This document shows positions 53,998 to 62,987 of a DNA stretch of 64,000 bases, in pieces; within the stretch, counting starts at the first letter, position 1; each line of letters opens with the position of its first letter. The notes below the pieces were generated by a model. It had not been told where the DNA came from and did not search any database. It saw only the letters and a list, made by a program, of their open reading frames with translations. The stretch is from Paraburkholderia translucens (GTDB lineage Bacteria > Pseudomonadota > Gammaproteobacteria > Burkholderiales > Burkholderiaceae), in assembly GCF_020881035.1 (NCBI RefSeq), contig NZ_JAJITC010000003.1, positions 186,001 through 250,000 of the forward strand, given 5' to 3'. A program made the position numbers and the translations under genes.

Positions 53998-56348
53998 GGC
54001 TGATCTCCGAGGTCGATCCGGCCGCGTTGGGGCAGTGTGTCCGGCAGAGTCGCGACGCATTGGCCCGTGTTCAAGGGCACGGACAGCCGCGCACCTGCGG
54101 GCGGGTTCTCGAGGAATACGCGGCCGTCATAGCCGATCGTCACGGGAAGGCTGCCGGGGTCGAGCACGGCTTGCGTGCCCGCCGGTATCGCTTCGCCCGT
54201 CACGCTATGTACGGAAAAGTCGAGCATCAGCATGGTCTGCATCTCGAAGCGCGCCAGCATGCCGCTTCCTGTCGAGGGGACTGCCTGCATGCGCACGCGC
54301 TCCACGCTGACATCGGCCGGCAGCCCGCGCGGATCGATGGACAGATCGTTGTTCTGCCACGCGTTGAGTGGCGTCACCAGCAGCAGGCCGTTGTCGTCGG
54401 TGGTGCCGATCAGGCGGTTTTCCAGTTTGACCGGGACGCCGGCGATGCCGTCGGTCGATACCAGCGCGAAGGCATCGTAGACCCTGCGCATGGGGAACAC
54501 ATGACCTTGCATCAGGAGCACCCCCCCTGTGACGTCGGCATACACCGTGCTGTTGCCCGCGCTCTGGTTCCTCAAGTATTGGCCGCCGAGCCGCCATTGC
54601 CCGAAGCGTGTGAGCTGGCTGATCTCGGCCTGGCCGCCCGCATCCTCTCCGGCGCTGGCCTGAACGCGCCAGCCCCAGCCGTCGGAGTCGCCGGGAATGC
54701 TTTGCGCGGCGCCGACAGTTCCGGTGTTGCCTCGACCCTGGTGCACAGCGCTCGCCCAGGTCTGGACCCGGTTGCCGAGCGGCAGCGACCAGTAGGCATA
54801 GGCTGTGGTTCCACCGTGGCCTTCGAGATCGCGATTCGCACCCACGCTGAAATAGCCAAATCTCCCAAACGACTGCGACCAGCTGAGGCCCGCGTAGCTT
54901 GCGCCCGGAAGATCCTGGTATGTCTGATGCACAAAGCTGGCGCCTAGCTGACCACGTCCGAGATTCCAGCCGAGGAACGCCTGCGAACTGCTCAGCGGCA
55001 ACGTCGAGCCCTCGAGCGTGCCGATGTCCTGGAACGCGTCGTTGCGGCGCAAGGTCGAGAGATTGACGCTGAAGCCGTAGCCGCGCCATTCGTAGCCGGC
55101 GCCGTATTGCTGTCCGCGCCTGCTGCCGTGGTTGCTGGTAGCGAAGGACGCGCTGATGACGCCGGCCTGGCCTAGCCGGACGGCTGCGCCGACGCCGCCC
55201 ATGGTCAGGCCGTGGGAGGTCTCGCCATGCGCCTCTAGCGTCAGATAATCGGTCACGCCATAGCGGCCGCTGCCGCTGAACATGGCGTTGTCCGCGTAGG
55301 AGAACGAGCGAATGCCGTAATCGAGACGCAGTGCGCCGACCTCGAACGACCAGTCGCTGAGGCCCTTCTGCAACAGTCTCGTGCTGTTGTAGAACGGAAT
55401 GTTGACGACTCGCCGCTGGCCGGTGATATCGGTGACCACGATCTGCGCCGTACCCGCGCCCGAGATGACGGGCGCGCCGACGACCTGAAACTGGCCCGGC
55501 GCCACGGGCCCCTGCGCCTGCCGCACGCCATTGATGTAAAGGTCGACGAGCGACGGGACCGCCGTCTCGCCGACGAACGAGGCCAGCGGCACCGTGACCC
55601 GGTAAGGCTGCAGCTCGAAGTTGCGCGAGATGCGCAGGCCGCCGAACCGCATGGTGCGAGTCCACGACAAGGCGCCGCTCAAGGCGTCGCCCATCGTCAC
55701 TGTCGTCATCGAGTCCGGAAAATCCAGTTGCCAGGATGTGTCGAGGCGGATATTGCGTTCGCTGTCGGTGCCATAGCCGCGGGTCAGCTGCGTCAGGTTA
55801 CTGGTGCGCCAGATTCCGGGCCCCACCCCGAACAGACGCAGTTCGGTCCAGCCGCTGGCGCTGGTCGTATCGTTGTCCCTTTGCGTGTAGAAGTCGTAGT
55901 TCAACAACAGGCCGGGTGCACGCGTCGCGGGGTCCAGATGCGGCACGGGCGGCGTCGCGTAGCCGACCTCCGAAGGCGGACCGCTCAATAATTCGACGGG
56001 CGCAAAAATCTCGAGTCGCTGATTGGCCACGTCGTATTGGGTTTGCAGGTTTGGCAGGCTGGTCAGGTCGACGAGGCCGCTGGCAGTCGCGGCGCCGGGC
56101 CAGGTCAGGCCGAGCCCTAGCAGCGTGTTCGCGTCGGTATAGATGTGTCCGTCGCGCACCACGAAATGTTCGATTCGCCGGAGTTCCACATGATTGACCG
56201 CCACCTCCAGATAGAGGTCTTGTCCCCGCGAAGAGTCGATGTCTGCCGGCGGGGCCGCAGACCAGGCAGGCGATAGCACTCCGGCGACAAGACTAAGGCT
56301 AGCGGCCAGCACCGTCCATTGGCACCGCCTGCGCTTCAGTGTCGTCAT
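53988..56348 (-). CDS. csuD: outer-membrane usher of Csu-type archaic pilus
   Basis: A 786-residue FimD/PapC-superfamily usher. It has a signal peptide (about 1-31, ending WSA), the N-terminal domain with VNHVELRRIEHFVVRDGHIY, a long beta-barrel region with repeated Gly/aromatic strands, and C-terminal domains ending PQRGRIDLGDQPC. It secretes and assembles the pilin subunits across the outer membrane. Its start overlaps the chaperone gene by 50 bases, and its end overlaps csuE by ten, typical of a tightly packed operon. Confidence 0.9.
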   Translation of the reverse strand: MTTLKRRRCQWTVLAASLSLVAGVLSPAWSAAPPADIDSSRGQDLYLEVAVNHVELRRIEHFVVRDGHIYTDANTLLGLGLTWPGAATASGLVDLTSLPNLQTQYDVANQRLEIFAPVELLSGPPSEVGYATPPVPHLDPATRAPGLLLNYDFYTQRDNDTTSASGWTELRLFGVGPGIWRTSNLTQLTRGYGTDSERNIRLDTSWQLDFPDSMTTVTMGDALSGALSWTRTMRFGGLRISRNFELQPYRVTVPLASFVGETAVPSLVDLYINGVRQAQGPVAPGQFQVVGAPVISGAGTAQIVVTDITGQRRVVNIPFYNSTRLLQKGLSDWSFEVGALRLDYGIRSFSYADNAMFSGSGRYGVTDYLTLEAHGETSHGLTMGGVGAAVRLGQAGVISASFATSNHGSRRGQQYGAGYEWRGYGFSVNLSTLRRNDAFQDIGTLEGSTLPLSSSQAFLGWNLGRGQLGASFVHQTYQDLPGASYAGLSWSQSFGRFGYFSVGANRDLEGHGGTTAYAYWSLPLGNRVQTWASAVHQGRGNTGTVGAAQSIPGDSDGWGWRVQASAGEDAGGQAEISQLTRFGQWRLGGQYLRNQSAGNSTVYADVTGGVLLMQGHVFPMRRVYDAFALVSTDGIAGVPVKLENRLIGTTDDNGLLLVTPLNAWQNNDLSIDPRGLPADVSVERVRMQAVPSTGSGMLARFEMQTMLMLDFSVHSVTGEAIPAGTQAVLDPGSLPVTIGYDGRVFLENPPAGARLSVPLNTGQCVATLPDTLPQRGRIDLGDQPCR

Positions 56349-57114
56349 CGAATCGGGCCTTGAGCGTCATGCCTGGCGGCAAAGGATAAGGAACGTTCAG
56401 AGGCCAGCGCATGTGTTGGCCAGACAGGACATAGCCGACCAGCCCGCCATCCACGGACTGGGTCTGGCCGCCGGATGCCACGGTGCTCAAGGCGCTGATG
56501 CGGATGGCGTGGTTGCCGTCGTTCTCGACGCGTAACTCGGCCTTGCCGTCCTGGCCGGCCGCTACCTGGGCGTGGACATTGCTGAGGTCGGTTCTGATGA
56601 CGGTGGCACCGTGCTGTGGTCTCGGCACCGGCGGGGTCGGCGTGGTGTTCACGAAGATCGGCAGCGAATAGCGCATCAGCAACCTCAGGCCGGTTCCGTG
56701 CGGCACGCTCTGGTGCGGCAGTTCGTCGATCAGCAGGCGGTAGCTGAGCTCACTTGCGGGCGTCGTCGGGTGGAGGCGGATCACGCGCACGGTCTGCTGA
56801 TGGCCCGGCGCGATGTGCATGATGGGCGGGCTGACTACGAGCTCACTCGAGGCCGCCGGGCTCAGATGATCCTGACCGTCTTCCTGGGTCCAGCGCATGA
56901 TGCGCACCTGTGCCTCGACGGCGTCTTGCCCCTTGTTGGCGATCTGGATCGTCTGGCCTTGCTGCGTGGGTTGGAATTCCATGCGGACCGGTGCGACCTG
57001 GAGGATCGCGGCGGCTTGCGCTGGCGCCGCGCCGCCGACGGCGGCGACGATGGCTGCTGCACTCCAGACGCCACGGAGCAGGGGTGGCTGAACCAGTGAA
57101 CGCATGGAGTGCAT
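56299..57114 (-). CDS. csuC: periplasmic pilus chaperone, Csu type
   Basis: A chaperone of about 271 residues of the PapD superfamily. Signal peptide ends around AQA; the mature protein starts with strands ILQVAPVRMEFQPTQQGQTI, continues with the RLLIDELPH and MRYSLPIFVN motifs of the first Ig domain, then a second Ig domain. ATG 57114 is preferred to 57120 because a GGGGGA stretch is five bases from it and directly abuts the other. It carries subunits to the usher encoded downstream. The pilin gene lies just upstream. Confidence 0.88.
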   Translation of the reverse strand: MHSMRSLVQPPLLRGVWSAAAIVAAVGGAAPAQAAAILQVAPVRMEFQPTQQGQTIQIANKGQDAVEAQVRIMRWTQEDGQDHLSPAASSELVVSPPIMHIAPGHQQTVRVIRLHPTTPASELSYRLLIDELPHQSVPHGTGLRLLMRYSLPIFVNTTPTPPVPRPQHGATVIRTDLSNVHAQVAAGQDGKAELRVENDGNHAIRISALSTVASGGQTQSVDGGLVGYVLSGQHMRWPLNVPYPLPPGMTLKARFDDDTEAQAVPMDGAGR

Positions 57115-57126
57115 GGACATCCCCCA

Positions 57127-57633
57127 TCAGTAGGAAATCGTTGCGGTGACGGTATCCAGATACTGGCCCACTGGTTCTGTACCGCCCACGGTAGCCGTTG
57201 CATAGACAGTGAGCGGGATGTTGTAGCCGGGACCTATGCCGGTCCCGGTGCCCGAGTACCACGAGGGCGCGTCGTTCCCCCAGTTCGTACCTGTCGAGTC
57301 GTGGCTCAGGGTATAGGGAATCCGGGTGCCCGCCGTGGATTCCATGGCGCGCGCGTTGACATCGCCCGTGACGGTGCCGCCATTGAGTCCCAGCGTAAAG
57401 GGCAGGCCGTTGGTGCACTGGACGTTGATGGTGCCGGTCTGCGAGTACGTGCTCGCGGCCGAGAGCTGCGTGCCGAAGTCGATGTCCGTGGCTGAAGAGA
57501 TCAGGCAGGTACCTTGAATGGTGATCCTGACCTGGAAGGTGGTCGTTGCGGTGGTCTGGGCCTGCGCCGAGGCCGCGATGGCTGCAAGCGCGGCGATGGC
57601 CAGCAGCTTTGACAAGTGAAGAGTGGCACGCAT
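57127..57633 (-). CDS. spore-coat-U-domain pilin, major subunit of Csu-type pilus
   Basis: A 168-residue secreted SCPU-domain protein with a signal peptide (1-25, ending AQA before QTT). The single domain shows GTCLISSATDIDFG with the paired Cys, NVQCTNGLPFTLGLNGG, and the GQYLDTVTATISY end strand used for donor-strand exchange. Gene order pilin-chaperone-usher-tip is that of a Csu operon. GGAGGG precedes ATG 57633. As the first gene, it is likely the most highly expressed. Confidence 0.88.
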   Translation of the reverse strand: MRATLHLSKLLAIAALAAIAASAQAQTTATTTFQVRITIQGTCLISSATDIDFGTQLSAASTYSQTGTINVQCTNGLPFTLGLNGGTVTGDVNARAMESTAGTRIPYTLSHDSTGTNWGNDAPSWYSGTGTGIGPGYNIPLTVYATATVGGTEPVGQYLDTVTATISY

Positions 57634-57901
57634 TTGTTCTATCCCTCCGGACAGGAATCACGGACGGTCAGCCGAAGGCGGCACCTGAGAACGGCAGCCG
57701 GTCATCGACGCCGGGGGCATGGGGCCAGCAGCCGGAACTGCCTTTCGTAGAGGGTAATAACAGTTTTGCGGCGAATCAAGGAAATATGCCTGTGGGCACG
57801 GTCGGCATCGCGGGCTCATCGATTCGAACGACAACCAGGCGGACTTGCATAGGTTTCCTGAATGACGCCCTCTGTAGGTGGCCCGCGTTCTATCCGTGCA
57901 C

Positions 57902-58906
57902 TCAGTGCTGGCGCAGCACGGCCTCGAAAAACTGCACCACGGCGGCGTTGAATCGCTCATGGAACGCAGCCCGGTCGAACCCCGGCTTGCTGTCGCAGAT
58001 CTGCGGCCGCCGCCGCGCAAGACGCGCGTCGCACGGCGGCAGGAAGTCGTAGTGGCCTGCGTTGTCGACGACGTGCCAGGCGGGAGCGCGGGGCAGGCCG
58101 TCGCGTACCGGCTCATCGTACCAGGGATGCGGCTGATGACGATCGTCGGCGGCGCTCCATAGCTGCACCGGCGCGCGAACGCCGCTGAGCCCGGCGCGAC
58201 CGAACGCAAATCCGAACGATGGCGCGGCGATGACGACGGCCTCGATGCGCGGATCGTGGACCCAGGCGCCGGCGGGCACCTGCGCGCCGGAATGAACGTC
58301 CACGTTCGCGTGCCGCAAGGCCTCGCACAGATCATGATCGGGATGGGCCTCGCAAAACGGGGCGATCGTCGCAAGATCCGGAATGCCGCCCGCTGCCACG
58401 AGCGCGGTGAAGCCGCCGTTGGAAAAGCCAAATGCGCCGACGCGGGCCGCATCGAGCTGCTCGTGCCCGTGCCAGTCGTCGAGCATGTAGTCCACCAGCC
58501 GATGAAGCTGGGCGGGACGGCGCCAGAGTTGCAGCACGCGGCTCTGATCGTCGAAAGTGTCGCCGGCGTGACTGAGCGCCGCCGCGACGAAGCCCGCACG
58601 AGCGAGAGCGAGCGCCGTGTCGTAATGGCCGCCATACCAGCCCGCACCGCCGTGCGACAACACCACCAGCGGCAGGTGCCGGCCGGCGATCGGGGCGTCC
58701 GGCGCGATGGTCTGGGTGAGATCGCCCAGAGCGTGCGGCGTTGCCGGCGCGGTGGTCGGATACCAGATTCCGGCCGCGAGCGGCGGTTCGGCGCCATTCG
58801 GTATGGCGACCTGCTCAAAGCCGACATCGGCCGCGAGGACGGGCGCGGCGGGCATCAAGGCCAAAAGGGCAGCAACAATGGTCATCAATCTCACGATGCT
58901 CTGCAT
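57902..58906 (-). CDS. exported alpha/beta hydrolase (dienelactone-hydrolase / PAF-acetylhydrolase-like)
   Basis: A 334-residue predicted secreted esterase. The start at 58906 gives a signal peptide (MQSIVRLMTIVAALLALMPA, ending VLA). The fold shows LPLVVLSHGGAGWYGGHYD for the oxyanion region, nucleophile Ser162 in GAFGFSNGGFTA, and a C-terminal NAGHYDFLPP that holds the catalytic His. Cys pairs (FCEAHPDHDLC; PPCDARLARRRPQIC) suggest disulfides. The frame continues to 58963, but those residues do not look like a signal. Substrate unknown. Divergent from the AI-2E-family gene. Confidence 0.82.
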   Translation of the reverse strand: MQSIVRLMTIVAALLALMPAAPVLAADVGFEQVAIPNGAEPPLAAGIWYPTTAPATPHALGDLTQTIAPDAPIAGRHLPLVVLSHGGAGWYGGHYDTALALARAGFVAAALSHAGDTFDDQSRVLQLWRRPAQLHRLVDYMLDDWHGHEQLDAARVGAFGFSNGGFTALVAAGGIPDLATIAPFCEAHPDHDLCEALRHANVDVHSGAQVPAGAWVHDPRIEAVVIAAPSFGFAFGRAGLSGVRAPVQLWSAADDRHQPHPWYDEPVRDGLPRAPAWHVVDNAGHYDFLPPCDARLARRRPQICDSKPGFDRAAFHERFNAAVVQFFEAVLRQH

Positions 58907-58975
58907 GGTTGTCGTCGCTGAGATGAACTTCGGGCGGCTCGAGGCTATGAGACCAAAGTCCAATTGAATATTTCA

Positions 58976-58986
58976 GAACCGGGTTC
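58976..58986. promoter_or_regulatory. palindrome in the divergent intergenic region
   Basis: GAACC-G-GGTTC, nested in an outer TTGAA (58964-58968) and TTCAA (58984-58988) repeat. It lies between the divergent hydrolase and AI-2E-family genes in an AT-richer patch, as an operator might. Confidence 0.35.
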
Positions 58987-59175
58987 AATAGTAGTGAAAA
59001 GTCGGGTTTTATCGACAACAAAACCATCGCGACTGTCTTCCCGAAGATGCCGGAATCGCAGGCAGGTTCCGGTATTGCCGTCAAACAGGTTCCAGTGGGT
59101 TTGAGTTTTCGCGTCTTGCAGGCCTATCACGGAGTCGCCGCCGAACCGCGGCGCGACCTGGCGGGAGAAGAACCT

Positions 59176-60288
59176 ATGCTGCTCACCCCGACGACCCAGC
59201 GAACTGCGTCGAGAGAGATGCTCGATGTACTGATCCGCGCCGGACTCATTGCGATCCTGGCCGTGTTCTGTTTCCGGATCTTCGCTCCGTTTCTCGACCT
59301 GATGGCCTGGTCGGTGATTCTCGCGATCACGCTCTATCCGCTCCAGGTCCTTCTGCGCCCTGTGTTCGGCGGCAAGGACGGTCTGGTCGCTACGCTGATC
59401 GTGCTCGTCGCGTTTGCCGTGATTCTCGTGCCGACCTACGTGTTGGGTCTCGCGGTAGGCGATTCGATCGAGAAATCGATAGCCATGTTCAAAAGCGGTG
59501 GCTTCCAGATTCCGCCTCCCGCGGAGTCGGTGTCGAGTTGGCCGGTGATCGGCCAGCGTGTGTACGACTTCTGGCTGCAGGCCTCGACGGACCTGACCGG
59601 CCTCGCGCAGAAATTCGCTCCGCAGCTCAAGGGGGCCGGCCTCGCTCTGCTTGCTACGTTGACGGGGCTCGGTGCCGCGCTGGTGATATTTTTCGTCGCG
59701 TTGATCGTTGCCGGAATCCTGATGGCTTATGGTGAGAACGGCTATCACAGCGCGGTGCAGATCGCCTCGCGCATCTCCGGCCCGGAGAACGGGACTCAGA
59801 TCGCCGATTTGTGCACGGCGACGATTCGCGCGGTGGCGCAAGGGGTAGTGGGCATCGCGTTCATCCAGATGCTGCTGATCGGCATCGGCTTCATCGTGAC
59901 GGGGATACCCGGCGCGGGGCTGCTCGCGCTGGCCGTGCTGCTCCTCGGCATCATGCAACTCCCGGCCACGCTGATCACCATTCCCGTGATCATTTTCGTG
60001 ATCGTCACGGACGGCGTGAGCACCGCAACGATCCTCTTCTCGGTGTATGTCTTCGTCGCGGGCCTTTCCGATAACGTGCTCAAGCCCTTGTTGCTGGGCC
60101 GCGGCGTCGCGGTGCCGATGCCCGTCGTGCTGATCGGAGCGCTCGGCGGCATGGTGACGGGGGGCGTGATCGGGCTGTTCGTCGGGCCCGTGATGCTCGC
60201 GGTCGGCTATCAGCTGTTCTGGCGCTGGGTGAAGGACCAGCCGCAATCCCAGCAGCCTCAGCCGTCCCAGGAACAGAAACAGGCCTGA
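59176..60288 (+). CDS. AI-2E-family (PerM/TqsA-like) membrane protein
   Basis: A 370-residue integral membrane protein with seven or eight helices. Family signs are the N-terminal pair LDVLIRAGLIAILAVFCFRIF and LDLMAWSVILAITLYPL, the long central soluble part with amphipathic helices (about 100-180), and IAFIQMLLIGIGFIVTGIPGAGLLA, followed by GVAVPMPVVLIGALGGM. Members export autoinducer-2 or act as sodium/lithium antiporters or permeases; the sequence does not decide. ATG 59176 is preceded by GGGAGAAG; the 43 codons before it are rejected. The efflux operon begins 17 bases downstream, so it may be the first gene of it. Confidence 0.88.
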   Translation: MLLTPTTQRTASREMLDVLIRAGLIAILAVFCFRIFAPFLDLMAWSVILAITLYPLQVLLRPVFGGKDGLVATLIVLVAFAVILVPTYVLGLAVGDSIEKSIAMFKSGGFQIPPPAESVSSWPVIGQRVYDFWLQASTDLTGLAQKFAPQLKGAGLALLATLTGLGAALVIFFVALIVAGILMAYGENGYHSAVQIASRISGPENGTQIADLCTATIRAVAQGVVGIAFIQMLLIGIGFIVTGIPGAGLLALAVLLLGIMQLPATLITIPVIIFVIVTDGVSTATILFSVYVFVAGLSDNVLKPLLLGRGVAVPMPVVLIGALGGMVTGGVIGLFVGPVMLAVGYQLFWRWVKDQPQSQQPQPSQEQKQA

Positions 60289-60305
60289 CGCTCGAGGATG
60301 GCTCC

Positions 60306-61856
60306 GTGTCACCGCTCATGCGTCCGTATCGGGTCGCCGTGCTCTTCGGGGCGCTCGGTCTGAGCGGATGCATGCGGGTCGGCCCGGACTTTCAGCCGCG
60401 GCATGAAGCGTGGAGCGAACACTGGCGTAGCGAGTCGATCGCCCAGGTCACGCAGCAGGGCTTACAGCCCGATCTGCGCCAATGGTGGCTCATATTCGAT
60501 GACCGGAACCTCGAACGGCTGATCGCCGAAGCCGACGCGAACAATGGTGACCTGAAGATCGCCGGGCTGCGCGTGCTCGAGGCACGCGCGCAGCTCGGCA
60601 TTGCGCAGGCGGGACGCTATCCTCAGGTGCAACAGGCGAGCGCAGAGGCACTGGCTTCGGCGCGCAAACGCTCGGATGGATTCAATCCGCGCTCGGGCGC
60701 CTACGTGCAGTACGGCGCGGGCTTCAGCGTCGGCTGGGAGCTGGATTTCTGGGGGCGTTTCAGTCGCGCGATCGAGTCGGCCGACGCCGCGTTCTTCGCC
60801 GCGCAAGCCAATCGCGACGACGCGCTGGTTCTGCTGCACGCCCAGATCGCCGATACGTATTTCACGCTGCGCGTCGCGCAGGCGAGGCTGCGCATCGCTC
60901 GCGAGAACGCCCAGTTGCAAAAGCGCAGCTACGACATCGCTCAAAAGCTCTTCAAGGCCGGCGAGACCGATGAACTCGACTTCCAGCAGGCGAAGACGCA
61001 GTACCTGGGGACACTGAGCAGCATCCCCGATCTGGAAAGCCAGATCGTCCTTGCGCGTCACGCGCTGTCGGTGCTCCTGGGGCGACCGCCCGGTCCGCTG
61101 CCGGAGATCGAGGTCCAGGCCGGCAAGGAGGGCGTGGTGCCGCTCGTGGATCGCGCGGTGCTGCAGGACGTGCCGGCCGATCTCCTGTTGCGGCGCCCGG
61201 ATGTTCGCTCCGCCGAGTATCAGATGGCGGCGCAGTCGGCCCTCATCGGCGTGGCAAAAGCGGATCTGTACCCGTCCGTGTCGTTGCTCGGCTCGCTCGT
61301 GTGGACCGCCAGTTCGCTCACGGGCGAACCGAGCACGCTGATTTTCGCGGCGGGCCCGAGCGTGACGTGGAACGTGTTCGATTACGGCAGGATCGCCAAC
61401 AACGTGCGCGTTCAGGACGCACGGCTGCAGGAGTTGACGGTGGCTTATCAGAACACGGTGCGCGAGGCGGCGCGCGAGGCCGATGATGCCGCCACGGCGC
61501 TGATCGCCGCACTGCAGCGCGACACCATCCTGAACGACGCGCAAGGCGCGGCGCGGCGCTCGCTCACGCTCGCCAATACGGTCTACCGCGAAGGCTATTC
61601 GGACTTCCAGCGGGTGCTCGATGCGCAACGTGCGCTGTTCGCGCAGCAGGACGCGTACGTGGTCAATCGCAGCAACGCCGTCGGCAGCGTGATCGCGCTT
61701 TACAAGGCCCTCGGAGGAGGCTGGCAGACGCAACAGCCGCTCGTCGATGCGGCGACGAGCGCGCAGATGCGGCAACGCACCGACTGGGGCGATTTGCTGA
61801 ACGACACGTCGCCGTCTTCCGCCGCGCCGGGTCAAGCCGAAGGGGCGCCACGATGA
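60306..61856 (+). CDS. NodT-type outer-membrane efflux lipoprotein
   Basis: A 516-residue TolC-superfamily channel. Lipobox LSGC makes Cys22 the lipid anchor. Repeats typical of the family include VGWELDFWGRFSRAIESADAA, RRPDVRSAEYQMAAQSALI and the ASL-rich helices. Start GTG 60306 has GAGGA seven bases upstream; ATG 60318 is possible. It forms the outer-membrane exit of the tripartite system with the adaptor and FUSC protein that follow. It overlaps the adaptor gene by four bases. Confidence 0.92.
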   Translation: MSPLMRPYRVAVLFGALGLSGCMRVGPDFQPRHEAWSEHWRSESIAQVTQQGLQPDLRQWWLIFDDRNLERLIAEADANNGDLKIAGLRVLEARAQLGIAQAGRYPQVQQASAEALASARKRSDGFNPRSGAYVQYGAGFSVGWELDFWGRFSRAIESADAAFFAAQANRDDALVLLHAQIADTYFTLRVAQARLRIARENAQLQKRSYDIAQKLFKAGETDELDFQQAKTQYLGTLSSIPDLESQIVLARHALSVLLGRPPGPLPEIEVQAGKEGVVPLVDRAVLQDVPADLLLRRPDVRSAEYQMAAQSALIGVAKADLYPSVSLLGSLVWTASSLTGEPSTLIFAAGPSVTWNVFDYGRIANNVRVQDARLQELTVAYQNTVREAAREADDAATALIAALQRDTILNDAQGAARRSLTLANTVYREGYSDFQRVLDAQRALFAQQDAYVVNRSNAVGSVIALYKALGGGWQTQQPLVDAATSAQMRQRTDWGDLLNDTSPSSAAPGQAEGAPR

Positions 61857-62980
61857 GCGATGCCCCCGAACCTCGAACGGCCGCCTCGCCGCAGCCGCCG
61901 GCGCAAGCTGCCGACCCTTCGGCCAAAGCGGTCCGATGGGTTGTCTGTCTGATCGTGCTGAGCTTGATCTGGTATCTGCTCGCCGACCGCTTCACGCCGT
62001 ACACGCAACAGGCGCGAATCCAGGCCTACGTCATACCCGTCGCCGCCGAAGTGTCGGGACGCGTGACCCGGGTGTTCATCCATAACAACCAGCACGTCAA
62101 CGCGGGGGACGTGCTGTTCGAAGTCGATAGCGAGTCCTACCGCATCGCCGCCGAGCGGGCGCGCGCCGATCTGGAGTCCACGCGCCGTCAGGTCGGCGCC
62201 AGCACGGCCGGTATCGACTCCGCGCTTGCCGGGTTGCGGGCCGCCATCGCGAACGAGGTCAAGGCGCGGCAGGACAGCGAACGGCTCGAGCGGCTCTATC
62301 GCGAAGACGAGGGCACCGTCTCGCTGCGACGCCTCGAGATCGCGCGGGCGACGCACGAACAGGCCCAGAGCCAGGTGGTCGGCGCGCAAGCCGAAGTCGA
62401 ACGCGCCCGGGAGCAGCAAGGCGGAAACGAGGCCGAGAATGCGCAGTTGCGCAGCGCCGCCGGCGCGCTGGCAAAGGCCGAACTCGATCTCGCCAATGCA
62501 CGCATCAGAGCCCGGTCGAGTGGCGTCGTGACCGATCTGCGCACGGAAGTCGGGCAGTTCGCGGCGGCGGGCAGCCCGGTCATGACGTTGATCGCGATCC
62601 GCGACGTGTGGATCAGCGCCGATATGACGGAGAACAATCTCGGCCATCTCAGACCGGGCACCCGTGTCGTGATCGCGTTGGATGGGTTGCCCGGCGAAGT
62701 GTTCGACGGGCGGATTCGCAGTATCGGCTATGGCGTGAGCGTGGGCCAGAGCACCCCAGCCGGCAGTTTGCCGACCGTGCAGAACAGCCGCGACTGGCTG
62801 CGTCCCGCGCAACGGTTTCCGGTGATCGTCGAATTCGACGAGAGCGAGCGTGCGCGCCTGCGCGATCTGCGTGTGGGAGGGCAGGCCGAAGTGATGGCAT
62901 TTCCGACTCAAGGCAATCCGCTCAATCCGCTGGGACACGCCTTCATACGGGTGATGAGCTGGCTTTCCTACGTCTATTGA
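61853..62980 (+). CDS. HlyD/EmrA-type membrane fusion protein
   Basis: A 375-residue adaptor with one N-terminal membrane helix (about 24-42, VRWVVCLIVLSLIWYLLA), the lipoyl half IQAYVIPVAAEVSGRVTRV, a coiled coil (about 95-205), and the second lipoyl half RSSGVVTDLRTEVGQFAAAG. The start ATGA overlaps the channel gene, so translation is coupled. It should link the inner-membrane FUSC protein encoded seven bases downstream to the outer channel, as AaeA does for AaeB. Confidence 0.92.
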   Translation: MSDAPEPRTAASPQPPAQAADPSAKAVRWVVCLIVLSLIWYLLADRFTPYTQQARIQAYVIPVAAEVSGRVTRVFIHNNQHVNAGDVLFEVDSESYRIAAERARADLESTRRQVGASTAGIDSALAGLRAAIANEVKARQDSERLERLYREDEGTVSLRRLEIARATHEQAQSQVVGAQAEVERAREQQGGNEAENAQLRSAAGALAKAELDLANARIRARSSGVVTDLRTEVGQFAAAGSPVMTLIAIRDVWISADMTENNLGHLRPGTRVVIALDGLPGEVFDGRIRSIGYGVSVGQSTPAGSLPTVQNSRDWLRPAQRFPVIVEFDESERARLRDLRVGGQAEVMAFPTQGNPLNPLGHAFIRVMSWLSYVY

Positions 62981-62987
62981 GAGACCT

